A stretch of 64,000 nucleotides of DNA from an uncultured Pseudomonadota bacterium (lineage in GTDB: Bacteria; Pseudomonadota; Gammaproteobacteria; Steroidobacterales; Steroidobacteraceae). The stretch is taken from assembly GCA_903884105.1 (NCBI GenBank), contig CAISDJ010000016.1:62001-126000 (forward strand), read 5' to 3'. Under the pieces are notes generated by a model. The model did not search any database, was not told the origin of the DNA, and saw only the letters and a program-made list of their open reading frames with translations. Positions 53,664 through 62,065 of the stretch are shown in pieces. Numbering within the stretch: the first letter of the stretch is position 1; each line of letters starts with the position of its first letter. Both the position numbers and the translations under genes were made by a program.

Positions 53664-54738
53664 CGTTTTCAGCATGTCGTTCCTCGACACGATCTGCTGC
53701 GCGTTCGGCGCCATCGTGCTGCTGTACATGATCATCAATGCCTCGAGCGGGCGCAGCTTCCAGAAGGACACGGCTGCGCTGCGTGCGGAGGCGAACCGGC
53801 TTGAACAGGAGGTCCTCGAGGGCTACCAGTCACTGGCCGACGCCCGCAATGCCATGAGCGAGACCACTGACGAAGCCGCCCGCATGGAAGGTCTCGGTAC
53901 GCGCGTGCTGGAGGAAACCGAGAAGCTGAAAGTGGAGCTCGCCGAAGCCGACGGAACGACGCTCTCGCGCCGCGAGGCGATCGAGCGACTGAAAGCGGAT
54001 CTCAAGGCGCTCGATGAAGGGACGCGCCGTCTCGAAGGAGGCGCGCAGAGTCCGGGTGCGCCCGGCAATCGGGTACGCGGTTTCATCGGCCAGGGCGATC
54101 GCCAGTACCTCACCGGACTCAAGGTCGGTGGCTCGCATGTCTTCATCCTGGTCGATGTGTCGGCAAGCATGCTGGATGAAACCGTCGTCAACGTGCTGCG
54201 GATGCGCAACATGACGGATTCGCGGAAGCTCCTTTCCGAGAAATGGCAACGAGCGGTCGGCACGGTCGACTGGTTGCTCGCCCAAGTGCCCAGCGCCTCC
54301 AAGTTCCAGGTCTACGCGTTCAACACGACCGCGACGCCGCTCGTCAAGGACAGTGCGGGCAAGTGGCTCGAAGGCAGCAATGCCGAAGTGTTGAATTCCG
54401 CAGTCATGGCGCTGCGCGAACGCGTCCCGAAGGACGGGACGAGCCTCGAGAATGCGTTCGCGGCGATCACGACGATGACGCCGAAGCCCGACAACGTCAT
54501 CCTGATCACGGACGGTCTGCCGACCCAGGGCGTGTCGGCACCGCTGCTTGCCAAGGCGGTAGACGGCGAGGCGCGACTCAAGCTCTTCGAGCGCGCAATG
54601 GGCCGCTATCCACGCGACATCCCGCTCAATGTCATCTTGCTGCCGATGGAAGGCGATCCGTCCGCACCCGCGGCCTACTGGGTCGCCTCCCGCAATACCG
54701 GCGGCTCGTTCCTGAGTCCGGCGAGGGACTGGCCATGA
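53644..54738 (+). CDS. VWA protein with ExbD/TolR-like N-terminal helix (1)
   Basis: 364 residues. The N-terminus FDVFSMSFLDTICCAFGAIVLL is a single membrane helix with an Asp at its entry and two Cys, followed by a coiled coil (about 38-130). A von Willebrand A domain starts near 164: the MIDAS motif is complete in appearance (DVSAS, Thr in KDGTSLENA, Asp in ITDGLPTQG). The placement of Asp resembles ExbD/TolR/MotB helices that pair with the upstream channel. Ends in a 4-base overlap with its paralogue. Confidence 0.85.
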   Translation: MARRQFDVFSMSFLDTICCAFGAIVLLYMIINASSGRSFQKDTAALRAEANRLEQEVLEGYQSLADARNAMSETTDEAARMEGLGTRVLEETEKLKVELAEADGTTLSRREAIERLKADLKALDEGTRRLEGGAQSPGAPGNRVRGFIGQGDRQYLTGLKVGGSHVFILVDVSASMLDETVVNVLRMRNMTDSRKLLSEKWQRAVGTVDWLLAQVPSASKFQVYAFNTTATPLVKDSAGKWLEGSNAEVLNSAVMALRERVPKDGTSLENAFAAITTMTPKPDNVILITDGLPTQGVSAPLLAKAVDGEARLKLFERAMGRYPRDIPLNVILLPMEGDPSAPAAYWVASRNTGGSFLSPARDWP

Positions 54739-55790
54739 AGCGACGGCAGGAATTCCAGGTCTTCAGCATGTCGTTCCTCGACACGATCTGCTGCGCGTTC
54801 GGCGCGGTGATCCTGTTGTTCATGCTGAGCAAGTTCGGCGAACCGAAGGCGCTCGAACAGGCGCGGGAGCAGCTGGAGGGCCAGATCGTCGCGCTTGACC
54901 AGGAGCTGAATGAACTCAAGGGCCAGTCGGTCGTGCTCAATCGCGACCTCAATTCGAAGCAGGAACAGGTCTCGGAAGAGAAGGCGCGCATTGCCCGGTT
55001 ACGCGGCGACCTGAGCACTATCCAGGGCCGCTATGCCGCGTCGAAGCAGGAATCCGAGGTGGCCAACCAGATCCAGGGCCAGCTGGTCGCCGCGCAGCAG
55101 CAGCTCAGCGACGAAATGAAGCGGCTGCTCGGCAGCAACTTCCGGCGCCGGCCCGACGACGAGACCATCGGCGGCATTCCCGTTGACAGCGAATATGTCA
55201 TCTTCCTCATCGACACTTCGGGAAGCATGTTCAACTACGAATGGCCGCAGATGCTGCAGAAGGTCGAGGAGACGTTGAACATCTACCCGAAGCTGAAGGG
55301 CTTCCAGGTGATGAACGACGTCGGTACGCCAATGTTTCCGAGCTATGCCGGCAAGTGGATTCCGGACAGTCCGGGGCAGCGCAAAACCGTAATCGACCGG
55401 CTGCGCAACTGGAATGCGTTCTCCGCGTCGAATCCGGCGGGCGGCATCGTGTCTGCCATCCAGACGTACTGGGCCAGGGACAAGAAGATCAGCCTCTACG
55501 TGTTCGGCGACGAATTCACCGGGTCATCCATCGATTCTGTCGTCAAGACAGTGGACCTCGTCAACCGTGAGGGGCAGACCGGGGAGCGGCTGGTCCGCAT
55601 CCACGCCATCGGCTTTCCGGTCCGGCCGGATGCGCCCCAATACACCAGTATCCGCTTCGCAACGCTCATGAGGATTCTGTGCGCGCGGAATGGTGGGACC
55701 TTCGTCGGACTTCAGGAACCGCGAGGCCGGGGAGGGATCCGTATTGGCCAGGCGGAGAAGAAGGAACAAGCCGGCACGCCCCCTACGTAA
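54735..55790 (+). CDS. VWA protein with ExbD/TolR-like N-terminal helix (2)
   Basis: 351 residues, same plan as the preceding gene: FQVFSMSFLDTICCAFGAVILLFML helix, long coiled coil (about 35-130, QLEGQIVALDQELNELKGQ), VWA domain from about 153 (IDTSGSMFN). The helix is nearly identical to its neighbour, but the VWA domains have diverged and the MIDAS threonine is less clear (ASNPAGGIV). Ends with a basic tail. Suggests a heteromeric pair. Confidence 0.85.
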   Translation: MKRRQEFQVFSMSFLDTICCAFGAVILLFMLSKFGEPKALEQAREQLEGQIVALDQELNELKGQSVVLNRDLNSKQEQVSEEKARIARLRGDLSTIQGRYAASKQESEVANQIQGQLVAAQQQLSDEMKRLLGSNFRRRPDDETIGGIPVDSEYVIFLIDTSGSMFNYEWPQMLQKVEETLNIYPKLKGFQVMNDVGTPMFPSYAGKWIPDSPGQRKTVIDRLRNWNAFSASNPAGGIVSAIQTYWARDKKISLYVFGDEFTGSSIDSVVKTVDLVNREGQTGERLVRIHAIGFPVRPDAPQYTSIRFATLMRILCARNGGTFVGLQEPRGRGGIRIGQAEKKEQAGTPPT

Positions 55791-55831
55791 TGGGCGTTGC
55801 ATCGGTGATCGCGAAGGAGTAACAAGTCTTC

Positions 55832-56629
55832 ATGACGCGCAGCTGGCAAACAGGGGGATGGATTGCGCTGGTCGCTGCATTAGCGTCACTTTCGGGATGC
55901 AGCACCGTACGTCTCGAGGCTCGCCCGAACATTCCCCAACCGGTCATCACGAAGATCCCGGTGTCGGTCGGCCTGTTCATGCCGATCGAATTCTCGAGTT
56001 ATGTCTACAAGGGCGACCGTTACGGCTTTAAATGGGAAGTCACCATGGGAGCCGCCCAGAGCGAAGGCGTGTCGCGCCTCTTCGCTGCCATGTTCGAGAA
56101 CGTGGTCCCCGTCGACAACATCACCGCCGCAGCGGCGACCGCTCCCGGAATCCGTGCAATTCTCGAGCCCGCAGTGGAGGATTTCTCCTTCATCACGCCG
56201 CGCGATGCGGGCACGCAGTTCTATGCCGTCAGCATCAAGTATCGCGTGAGCGTCTATACCCCCGATGGGCGACTTGCCGAGTCCTGGCCCTTTACGGGGT
56301 ATGGCATTGTCCCCGCCACCGGCATGAGCGCGGAGAAGCCGCTTGCACGTGCGACTTCCCTCGCCATGCGCGACGCGGCCGCCAAGCTGGTCGTTGAATT
56401 CCGTGAGCAGGCCATCATCCGGGGCCTGCTGCCTGATGGCCCCAAACCGGATACGTTGGGCGGTGCGGCAGTCTCCGATATCGCGGCAGCCGGATCCGCA
56501 TCTGGAGCTGCAGCGCCCGAGCCTGCCGCTGGCAGCGCCCCCTCCCCGCAAGGAGGCGAGGGAACGTCAACCCCCTCCGGCACGCCGGCTGCGCCCATCG
56601 GGCCGGCGGTCAGTTCTTCAAGTCCTTGA
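55832..56629 (+). CDS. Lipoprotein closing the kinase/VWA locus
   Basis: 265 residues, lipobox SLSGC. The compact domain (VSVGLFMPIEFSSYVYKGDRYGFKWEV, RLFAAMFENVVPVDN, FYAVSIKYRVSVYTPDGRL) resembles outer-membrane lipoproteins with a YceB/CsgG-like beta fold, though I cannot assign a family. A Pro/Ala/Ser-rich tail of about 60 residues follows. Its 3' end overlaps the convergent TPR gene by 20 bases, marking the end of the locus. Confidence 0.75.
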   Translation: MTRSWQTGGWIALVAALASLSGCSTVRLEARPNIPQPVITKIPVSVGLFMPIEFSSYVYKGDRYGFKWEVTMGAAQSEGVSRLFAAMFENVVPVDNITAAAATAPGIRAILEPAVEDFSFITPRDAGTQFYAVSIKYRVSVYTPDGRLAESWPFTGYGIVPATGMSAEKPLARATSLAMRDAAAKLVVEFREQAIIRGLLPDGPKPDTLGGAAVSDIAAAGSASGAAAPEPAAGSAPSPQGGEGTSTPSGTPAAPIGPAVSSSSP

Positions 56630-57956
56630 AGGTCTGCTGGTAACGGACGTTCGGTGTGTCGACAGGCACGCCGTTTTCAAACCGCGGGCGATACAGCGCC
56701 TCGCGAATCGACGCCAGTGTTTCCCGCTCCATCCGCTCCGTGGCATCGCTTTCCACAATGCGGGGATCCACGACCTCTCCGGTGCTCGTAACGGTGAACT
56801 CCATCGTGAGCTTGCGATCGATGAGCTTCTCCGGCGAGCGACTGCGCTCGAGATAACGGCGTGCGACCTGCGGTTGTGCGTAATCAAGCATTGCAGGGAA
56901 GCTTAAGGGATCGCCGACCAGCGACGTCTCGGTCGTGGTGGCCTGGGGCAATGTCAGGGCCTTGGCATAAAATTCCAGCGCCTTGCCGCGGTTGCTCTTG
57001 AGCAGGTACCAGTCGCCGGAGTCGATCAGGGCCACGCGAAACACGATTGGGCTGCGAGGGCCGTTCGCTTCCATGATCTGAACGGCTCGCACCATTGCTT
57101 CCTCACCTTCTGAGGGCAACCGGGAGCGGCTCAGCAAACGAAACCCGCCATTCGCAGGTACCCGCACCAGTCCGGCATTCGTGAAGAGCAGTTCGCGAAT
57201 GAAGCTCCTGCCGAGACTGCGCAGCGGATTGACCAGTTTCGGGTCGTTGGGGCCCGCCTTGGTTTCGATTATCTGGATGGAGCGACGATAGAGTTCCCTG
57301 CTGATCTCGAAAAATCCCCAACGCGAATACCAGTCGCCACCGACGTCCTCGATCTCAGCGAAACGCAGGTCGTTCTTTCCATAGGCGGTTTCCGCGGTCT
57401 GCAGCAGGTTCTGCATTTGCTGATGGGCTTCGAGGCCGCGGCCCGACTCGATGAGGCTGTTGGCCAGCTGCAGCCGCAGGCCGTTCTGGCTGACGTCGAA
57501 CAGGCCGTTCTGCCGCTGACTGACAAGCAGGGCGCGCTCGAGGATCTGGGTGGCTTCCACGTGGCGATTCGTCGCGGCGAGCGTGAGACCGAGACCGCTC
57601 AAGGGTTCTTCAAGCCCAGGAGCCAGCGCGCCGCCCTGCTTCTCACGAATCTTCAAGGCGGTGATGAAGTTCGCTTCCGCATTGGGGAAGTCCTTGATCT
57701 GGTACTGCACGCCACCGAGCCGGATCAGTGCTTCCGCCATGGGCAGCGATTGTTCCCCGTCCTTTGTACGGGTCAGGTCGACCAGTTGCTGCGCGGGGGA
57801 CAGGGCGTCCTCCCAGTGCCTCTCCTTGATGCTCGCCTGGTACCTGAAGAGCGGAGCGTCGCGGTCGCGATCAGTTGCATCGGCCGCCATGGACGGACCG
57901 TTTGCGGCAAGCAGCGCCACGCACCACAGAAGAGGACGATATCGACTACGGTCCAT
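56610..57956 (-). CDS. Exported TPR protein with TonB-like C-terminus
   Basis: 448 residues with a signal peptide (PLLWCVALLAANGPSMAA), several TPR repeats (MAEALIRLGGVQYQIKDFPNAEANFITALKIRE, QILERALLVSQRQN), and a C-terminal energy-transducer-like domain (LTMEFTVTSTGEVVDPRIVESDATERMERETLASIREALYRPRFENG) as in TonB/TolA-fold proteins. Convergent with the VWA locus, so its part in it is uncertain. Confidence 0.82.
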   Translation of the reverse strand: MDRSRYRPLLWCVALLAANGPSMAADATDRDRDAPLFRYQASIKERHWEDALSPAQQLVDLTRTKDGEQSLPMAEALIRLGGVQYQIKDFPNAEANFITALKIREKQGGALAPGLEEPLSGLGLTLAATNRHVEATQILERALLVSQRQNGLFDVSQNGLRLQLANSLIESGRGLEAHQQMQNLLQTAETAYGKNDLRFAEIEDVGGDWYSRWGFFEISRELYRRSIQIIETKAGPNDPKLVNPLRSLGRSFIRELLFTNAGLVRVPANGGFRLLSRSRLPSEGEEAMVRAVQIMEANGPRSPIVFRVALIDSGDWYLLKSNRGKALEFYAKALTLPQATTTETSLVGDPLSFPAMLDYAQPQVARRYLERSRSPEKLIDRKLTMEFTVTSTGEVVDPRIVESDATERMERETLASIREALYRPRFENGVPVDTPNVRYQQTFKDLKN

Positions 57957-58030
57957 GCACTACCCGATGCTCGTTGTAACGCGACGGAAAGAGGAGAGTG
58001 CGTGATTGTCATTCGGGACTTGGGCGGGTG

Positions 58031-59158
58031 TCAAAGAGTGGACTGAGCCAATTTGGCCCACTTTTGTGGGCGGCCCTGCTGCGGTGCGAAGAGGTAGTGG
58101 GAGACCAGCCATTCCTGCCCCCTCCCGTAGCCCCACAGTTCTGCGCAGGCCATGAAGAACACCCGCCAGTACACCCACCACTTGCGTGCGGCAGCCGCCC
58201 CATAAGTCGAGGCCATGATGGGCATGATTCGATCCCGGTGGGCATCCATGTTGGCAAGCCAGGCTTCACTGGTCTTCTGGTAGTGGCGGCCGTCCACATG
58301 CCAGTGCTTGAGTAGGCGCACATCCTTCTGGAAGTAGGTCAACAGGGAATCACTTGGCATGATGCCGCCCGTGAAGAAGTACCGCCCCATCCAGTCGCGT
58401 TCGCTCGTGACGTCGAACGGATACGCGTAGGTCCTGTGCGTGAAGATGTGCACGAACAGCGTGGCGTGCGGGCGCATCCACTCCGAGATGCGGGCGAGCA
58501 GCGTCGCGTAGTTGCGCATGTGCTCGAACATCTCGACCGAAACCACCCGGTCGAAGCGTTCGTCGGGCGGGAACTCCAGCACGTTGGCATCACAGGTGAT
58601 GACGCGGACGTTGCCGAGTCCCCGCTCGCGCGCAGTGGCTTCGATATGCAGGCGCTGCGTTCGCGAGTTCGATACGGCCGTGATGCGCGCAGCCGGATAG
58701 TGCTCGGCCATCCACAACGTCAGCGATCCCCAGCCGCAACCGAGTTCCAGAATGTCTTCGCCGTCCTTGAGCTGCGCCCGCTCGCAGGTCAGAGACAGCA
58801 TCCGCGCTTCCGCAACGTCCAGTGACGTGACACCGGGGTCGAAGTAGCAGGAGGAGTACTTGCGATGCTTGCCGAGGACCATGCCGAAAAAATCGCTGGG
58901 CAGTTCATAGTGCTGCTCGTTCGCCTCGCGGGTGTTGATGGCTACGGGGCTCGCTTTCAGTTGCTCGACGAACTGCATGAAGTGCCGGTGCTGCGCTTCC
59001 GTGTCGCCCTTGTTCTCGTCCCGCAGGCGCTCTGTCAGTAGCCGGCGGATGCCGATCCGGATCATCGCGTCCGGCAGCAGATCGCGTTCCATCAGCCAGA
59101 ACGGCAGCGAAGTGCCGGATTCAGCGGGGGGAGCGGCGTTGGTGATGGCAGTGGTCAT
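58031..59158 (-). CDS. Cyclopropane-fatty-acid synthase-like methyltransferase
   Basis: 375 residues. SAM motif [44 protein letters not shown] and [14 protein letters not shown] mark the CfaS/CMAS family that adds methylene or methyl groups to lipid acyl chains. Last of four coupled genes (DUF1475, DUF2062, DUF1295, this), a set seen beside lipid-modification enzymes in other proteobacteria. Confidence 0.9.
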   Translation of the reverse strand: MTTAITNAAPPAESGTSLPFWLMERDLLPDAMIRIGIRRLLTERLRDENKGDTEAQHRHFMQFVEQLKASPVAINTREANEQHYELPSDFFGMVLGKHRKYSSCYFDPGVTSLDVAEARMLSLTCERAQLKDGEDILELGCGWGSLTLWMAEHYPAARITAVSNSRTQRLHIEATARERGLGNVRVITCDANVLEFPPDERFDRVVSVEMFEHMRNYATLLARISEWMRPHATLFVHIFTHRTYAYPFDVTSERDWMGRYFFTGGIMPSDSLLTYFQKDVRLLKHWHVDGRHYQKTSEAWLANMDAHRDRIMPIMASTYGAAAARKWWVYWRVFFMACAELWGYGRGQEWLVSHYLFAPQQGRPQKWAKLAQSTL

Positions 59159-59176
59159 GTCATGGTCCGCGGTGGG

Positions 59177-59986
59177 TCAGGGGGTCGCGTCGGGCTTCTT
59201 CGGAGGCAACGGAATAAAGGCACTCGTCGTGGCCTGATAGGCCCGATACGCATCGCCGCGCGAACGCAGTGCCTGCTCTTCCGTTGGCTTGACGCCGGTG
59301 ACATTGACGAGGAAGTGCAGCATCAAGAGCGGCATCGCGATCGCAATCCAGCCGAGCGGGGAGGCGAGTGCGAACAGTGCGTAGCCGATCCAGATCGTCC
59401 ATTCGAAGAAATAGTTGGGATGCCTTGAGTAACGCCACAGTCCGGTATTGCAGACCTTGCCGCGATTGTCCGGATTACGCTTGAAGGCAGCCAGTTGCCG
59501 ATCGGCCAGACTCTCTCCTGCCAGGCCGAGCAACCACACCGCAACGCCCAGGAATTCGAGTGGATGCAGGCCGGGTGTGGGGTTCAGGCAAGCAAGCAGC
59601 AGCGGCAGGACAAGGAAGACGTTCAGCACTCCCTGGAACAAGAAGAACGCGAGGAATTTCGCATTGACGCTGCCCTTCTGGCCCCACTCCTCGCGCAGGC
59701 GCACGTACCGACCTTCCTCGGGTTCTCCCAGGATGCGGGTCGCGAGGTGGGCTGCGAGCCGGAGGCCCCAGAACACGAACATGGCGGCGATCAGCCAGCG
59801 ACGCAGCGGCCAACCGTTGGTCAGCGAGGCATACAGAATCGCGAGCACGGCAAAGTTCCCAGACCAGCCGATGTCAACGTAGCTGAAATTCCGGAAGCGC
59901 AGTCCCAGCAGCCACAGGCTCGTCATGATGACCACGACGACCGCCAGGCCCAGCCCCAGTAGTACCAGGAAAAAGATCAGATCCAT
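59177..59986 (-). CDS. DUF1295 (steroid 5-alpha-reductase-like) membrane protein
   Basis: 269 residues, about six helices, with the C-terminal NADPH-site motif LWRYSRHPNYFFEWTIW and GDAYRAYQATTSAFIPL typical of DUF1295/isoprenylcysteine-methyltransferase-like reductases. Probably a lipid reductase or methyltransferase partner of the Cfa-like enzyme. Overlaps DUF2062 by one base. Confidence 0.88.
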   Translation of the reverse strand: MDLIFFLVLLGLGLAVVVVIMTSLWLLGLRFRNFSYVDIGWSGNFAVLAILYASLTNGWPLRRWLIAAMFVFWGLRLAAHLATRILGEPEEGRYVRLREEWGQKGSVNAKFLAFFLFQGVLNVFLVLPLLLACLNPTPGLHPLEFLGVAVWLLGLAGESLADRQLAAFKRNPDNRGKVCNTGLWRYSRHPNYFFEWTIWIGYALFALASPLGWIAIAMPLLMLHFLVNVTGVKPTEEQALRSRGDAYRAYQATTSAFIPLPPKKPDATP

Positions 59987-60474
59987 CAGCGCCTCCCTGC
60001 CGTTGCCTGGTTAAACAGCCGATGCTGTGTCGTCTTGAGCACCTGCGCCAGGATCACGTACACGACGACGAACAAAACGGGACACAGCAGCACCCAGCCC
60101 AGCATTGCATGCAGGATCGCGTCCCACAGCACCGCGACGGCATTGAGGGCACCTTGTGCGATTAGAGCGAGTCCTTCGCCGATGGACAGTGGCTGGGGTG
60201 CCTTCCCAAGTACCCACTCACCGACACGGACGAACGGGATGATCAGCAGCAGCTGGACCGGCGTCACTAGCAAGTGCACTGTTTGCACGGCGATGTGATT
60301 CAGGCGCAGCCCCGCGGCCACGAGCGTGCACAGCACGGTGGTCGTGCCGAGAACGGGAAAGATCCCCACAACCAGACCGACTGCCAGGCTGAGCGCCAGC
60401 AAGCGTGGGCTCAGCCCCTGCGTCAGAAGTGCGAGGACGGGTGCCAGCAGATACTTGTCGAGCAGTCGTTTCAT
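59986..60474 (-). CDS. DUF2062 membrane protein
   Basis: 162 residues. Begins KYLLAPVLALLTQGLSPRLLALSLAVGLVVGIFPVLGTTT, the DUF2062 pattern, with about three helices. Function unknown. Starts in a 4-base overlap with DUF1475. Confidence 0.85.
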   Translation of the reverse strand: MKRLLDKYLLAPVLALLTQGLSPRLLALSLAVGLVVGIFPVLGTTTVLCTLVAAGLRLNHIAVQTVHLLVTPVQLLLIIPFVRVGEWVLGKAPQPLSIGEGLALIAQGALNAVAVLWDAILHAMLGWVLLCPVLFVVVYVILAQVLKTTQHRLFNQATAGRR

Positions 60475-60821
60475 GGTTGCCTTGCGGGCTTGAGGATCGC
60501 GCTGACCGGTTCGTCAGGGCGGAGCCTTGCCAGTTGCAGCAACACAAAGGCGGACATCGCCATCGTGCCCAGCGCCATGATTGCGATGAACCAGCCGAGG
60601 CGCGCGACCGAGCCTCGCTCCTTGAACCAGACCCAGACATAGAACGTCAGGAACCCGTAGTAGGCGTCGATGAGCGTGGCGAGCGTCCACCAGCGATCCG
60701 GCCCGAGGGTGATGCCCTGCCAATCCCAGACCGCCTGCTGGGTGCTGGCCCAGAAGGTGTAACCAAATAGCGAGATCAGCATGAAGCCGAACAGGCAGCG
60801 CAGGAGCGTGCGGGACGGCAT
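60471..60821 (-). CDS. DUF1475 membrane protein
   Basis: 116 residues, about three helices (LLRCLFGFMLISLFGYTFWAS, TLIDAYYGFLTFYVWVWF, WFIAIMALGTMAMSAFVLLQL). The DUF1475-like WWTLATLIDAYYGF segment is clear. AAGGAAAC precedes the ATG at 60821. First gene of the lipid operon. The frame extends upstream without support. Confidence 0.82.
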   Translation of the reverse strand: MPSRTLLRCLFGFMLISLFGYTFWASTQQAVWDWQGITLGPDRWWTLATLIDAYYGFLTFYVWVWFKERGSVARLGWFIAIMALGTMAMSAFVLLQLARLRPDEPVSAILKPARQP

Positions 60822-60936
60822 GGCTTTGTTTCCTTGAGGTTCGGTAGCGGGCTCTGGTCTATTCGCAACAACCCGATGCAGCAGATTCGCGCCGGACGCG
60901 CCATACTCTTTGGCAAGCACCTGACGGAGAGAGAGG

Positions 60937-61560
60937 ATGCGCTCGTTGTGGACGATTTTCCTGAAAGGTCTCGCGGCAGTGCTGCCGGTCGCGTTGACGC
61001 TGTACCTGCTGCTCTGGCTGGGGTCGACCGCCGAGGCCATGCTGGGGCAGGGGTTGCGCCTGGCCATTCCTGAACACCGGTACTGGCCGGGACTCGGCCT
61101 CATCGTCGGGGTGGTGTTTGTCTTCGTGGTCGGCCTGCTGGTGAATGCCTACGTGGTTCGCCGCGTCATCCGCTACGGCGAGTCATTGCTCGAGCGGATT
61201 CCTGTGGTCAAGACCATCTACGGTGCGTTCAAGGATGTCACGCGGTTCTTGCCGGAAGGTGGCAAGAGTCGGGACCTCAAGAAGGTGGTGACCTGGCGCT
61301 GGGGGTCGGCCCACGTTATCGGGTTCGTCACGGAGGATCACGTGGATTCGCGCTCCCTCGGGATGGGGGAGTCGGATGTCGTCGCGGTGTATTTTCCGAT
61401 GAGCTACCAGATCGGCGGCTACACGCTATACCTGCCGCGGGCGGATCTGCACGAAACGGATCTGTCGGTACAGGAAGCCATGCGGCTCGTCCTGCTGGGC
61501 GGGATTTCGAGTCGGACTCCCGCCCCGGACCTACCGTCCGGAGCGGGAACGGCCCGATAG
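60937..61560 (+). CDS. DUF502 membrane protein
   Basis: 207 residues with two helices (FLKGLAAVLPVALTLYLLLWLGS and LGLIVGVVFVFVVGLLVNAY), then the DUF502 core ESLLERIPVVKTIYGAFKDVTRFLP and GYTLYLPRADLHETDLSVQEAM. Function unknown. Divergent from the lipid operon and convergent with the HiPIP gene. Confidence 0.9.
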   Translation: MRSLWTIFLKGLAAVLPVALTLYLLLWLGSTAEAMLGQGLRLAIPEHRYWPGLGLIVGVVFVFVVGLLVNAYVVRRVIRYGESLLERIPVVKTIYGAFKDVTRFLPEGGKSRDLKKVVTWRWGSAHVIGFVTEDHVDSRSLGMGESDVVAVYFPMSYQIGGYTLYLPRADLHETDLSVQEAMRLVLLGGISSRTPAPDLPSGAGTAR

Positions 61561-61570
61561 GGAGCGGGAC

Positions 61571-61921
61571 TCAGGCTGGCTTCTGGACCCAGACGCGGCA
61601 CCAGCCGTCGTTATTGACCTGCTTGCCCGGGAACAAGTTGCAACCGCGCCAGGCGTCGCCGTCCTTGCCCTGGACCTGCAGGCAGTTGCCGCAGTGTTGG
61701 CCGGCCTTGTAGGTCGGGTTCTTCGCGGCATCGACCTTCTTGGCGTCATGGACATAGCCAAGCGCCTTGGCTGTAGCGTCGTTTTCGTCGAGGTGGGCCG
61801 GCGCGGCCTGGGCGGCGGCACGCTCCATGACGGCAATGCCGGGCAGGGCTGCCAGGCCGGCAAGCGCACCCTTCAGCACCGAACGTCGGTCAAGGGCATG
61901 CTTGTCTTTCAAATCGCTCAT
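61571..61921 (-). CDS. High-potential iron-sulfur protein
   Basis: 116-residue periplasmic electron carrier. Twin-arginine signal (DRRSVLKGALAGLAALPG) and a mature domain with four cluster ligands, C77, C80, C94 and C108, spaced as in HiPIP (CGNC, GCNLFPGK, GWCRVW). It could donate electrons to the cbb3 oxidase; no direct linkage. Confidence 0.95.
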   Translation of the reverse strand: MSDLKDKHALDRRSVLKGALAGLAALPGIAVMERAAAQAAPAHLDENDATAKALGYVHDAKKVDAAKNPTYKAGQHCGNCLQVQGKDGDAWRGCNLFPGKQVNNDGWCRVWVQKPA

Positions 61922-62065
61922 CGTGTTGCTCCTTACGGCCGCGCCGGAAGGCGGGGCCGATCGTCAGGGTTCCTGAAAGTCTCGGAGCGGGATTCTAGCA
62001 GGCCGAACCTGAACCGCTACCAACACCCCAAGGGAACCCGAGCACAGACGGCGCAGACTTCCCGA

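Noticed and set aside
51411-55790. Zorya-type defence system
   Set aside because: A MotA-like channel is present, but the partner has no OmpA/peptidoglycan-binding domain and no ZorC/ZorD or helicase/nuclease genes are found.
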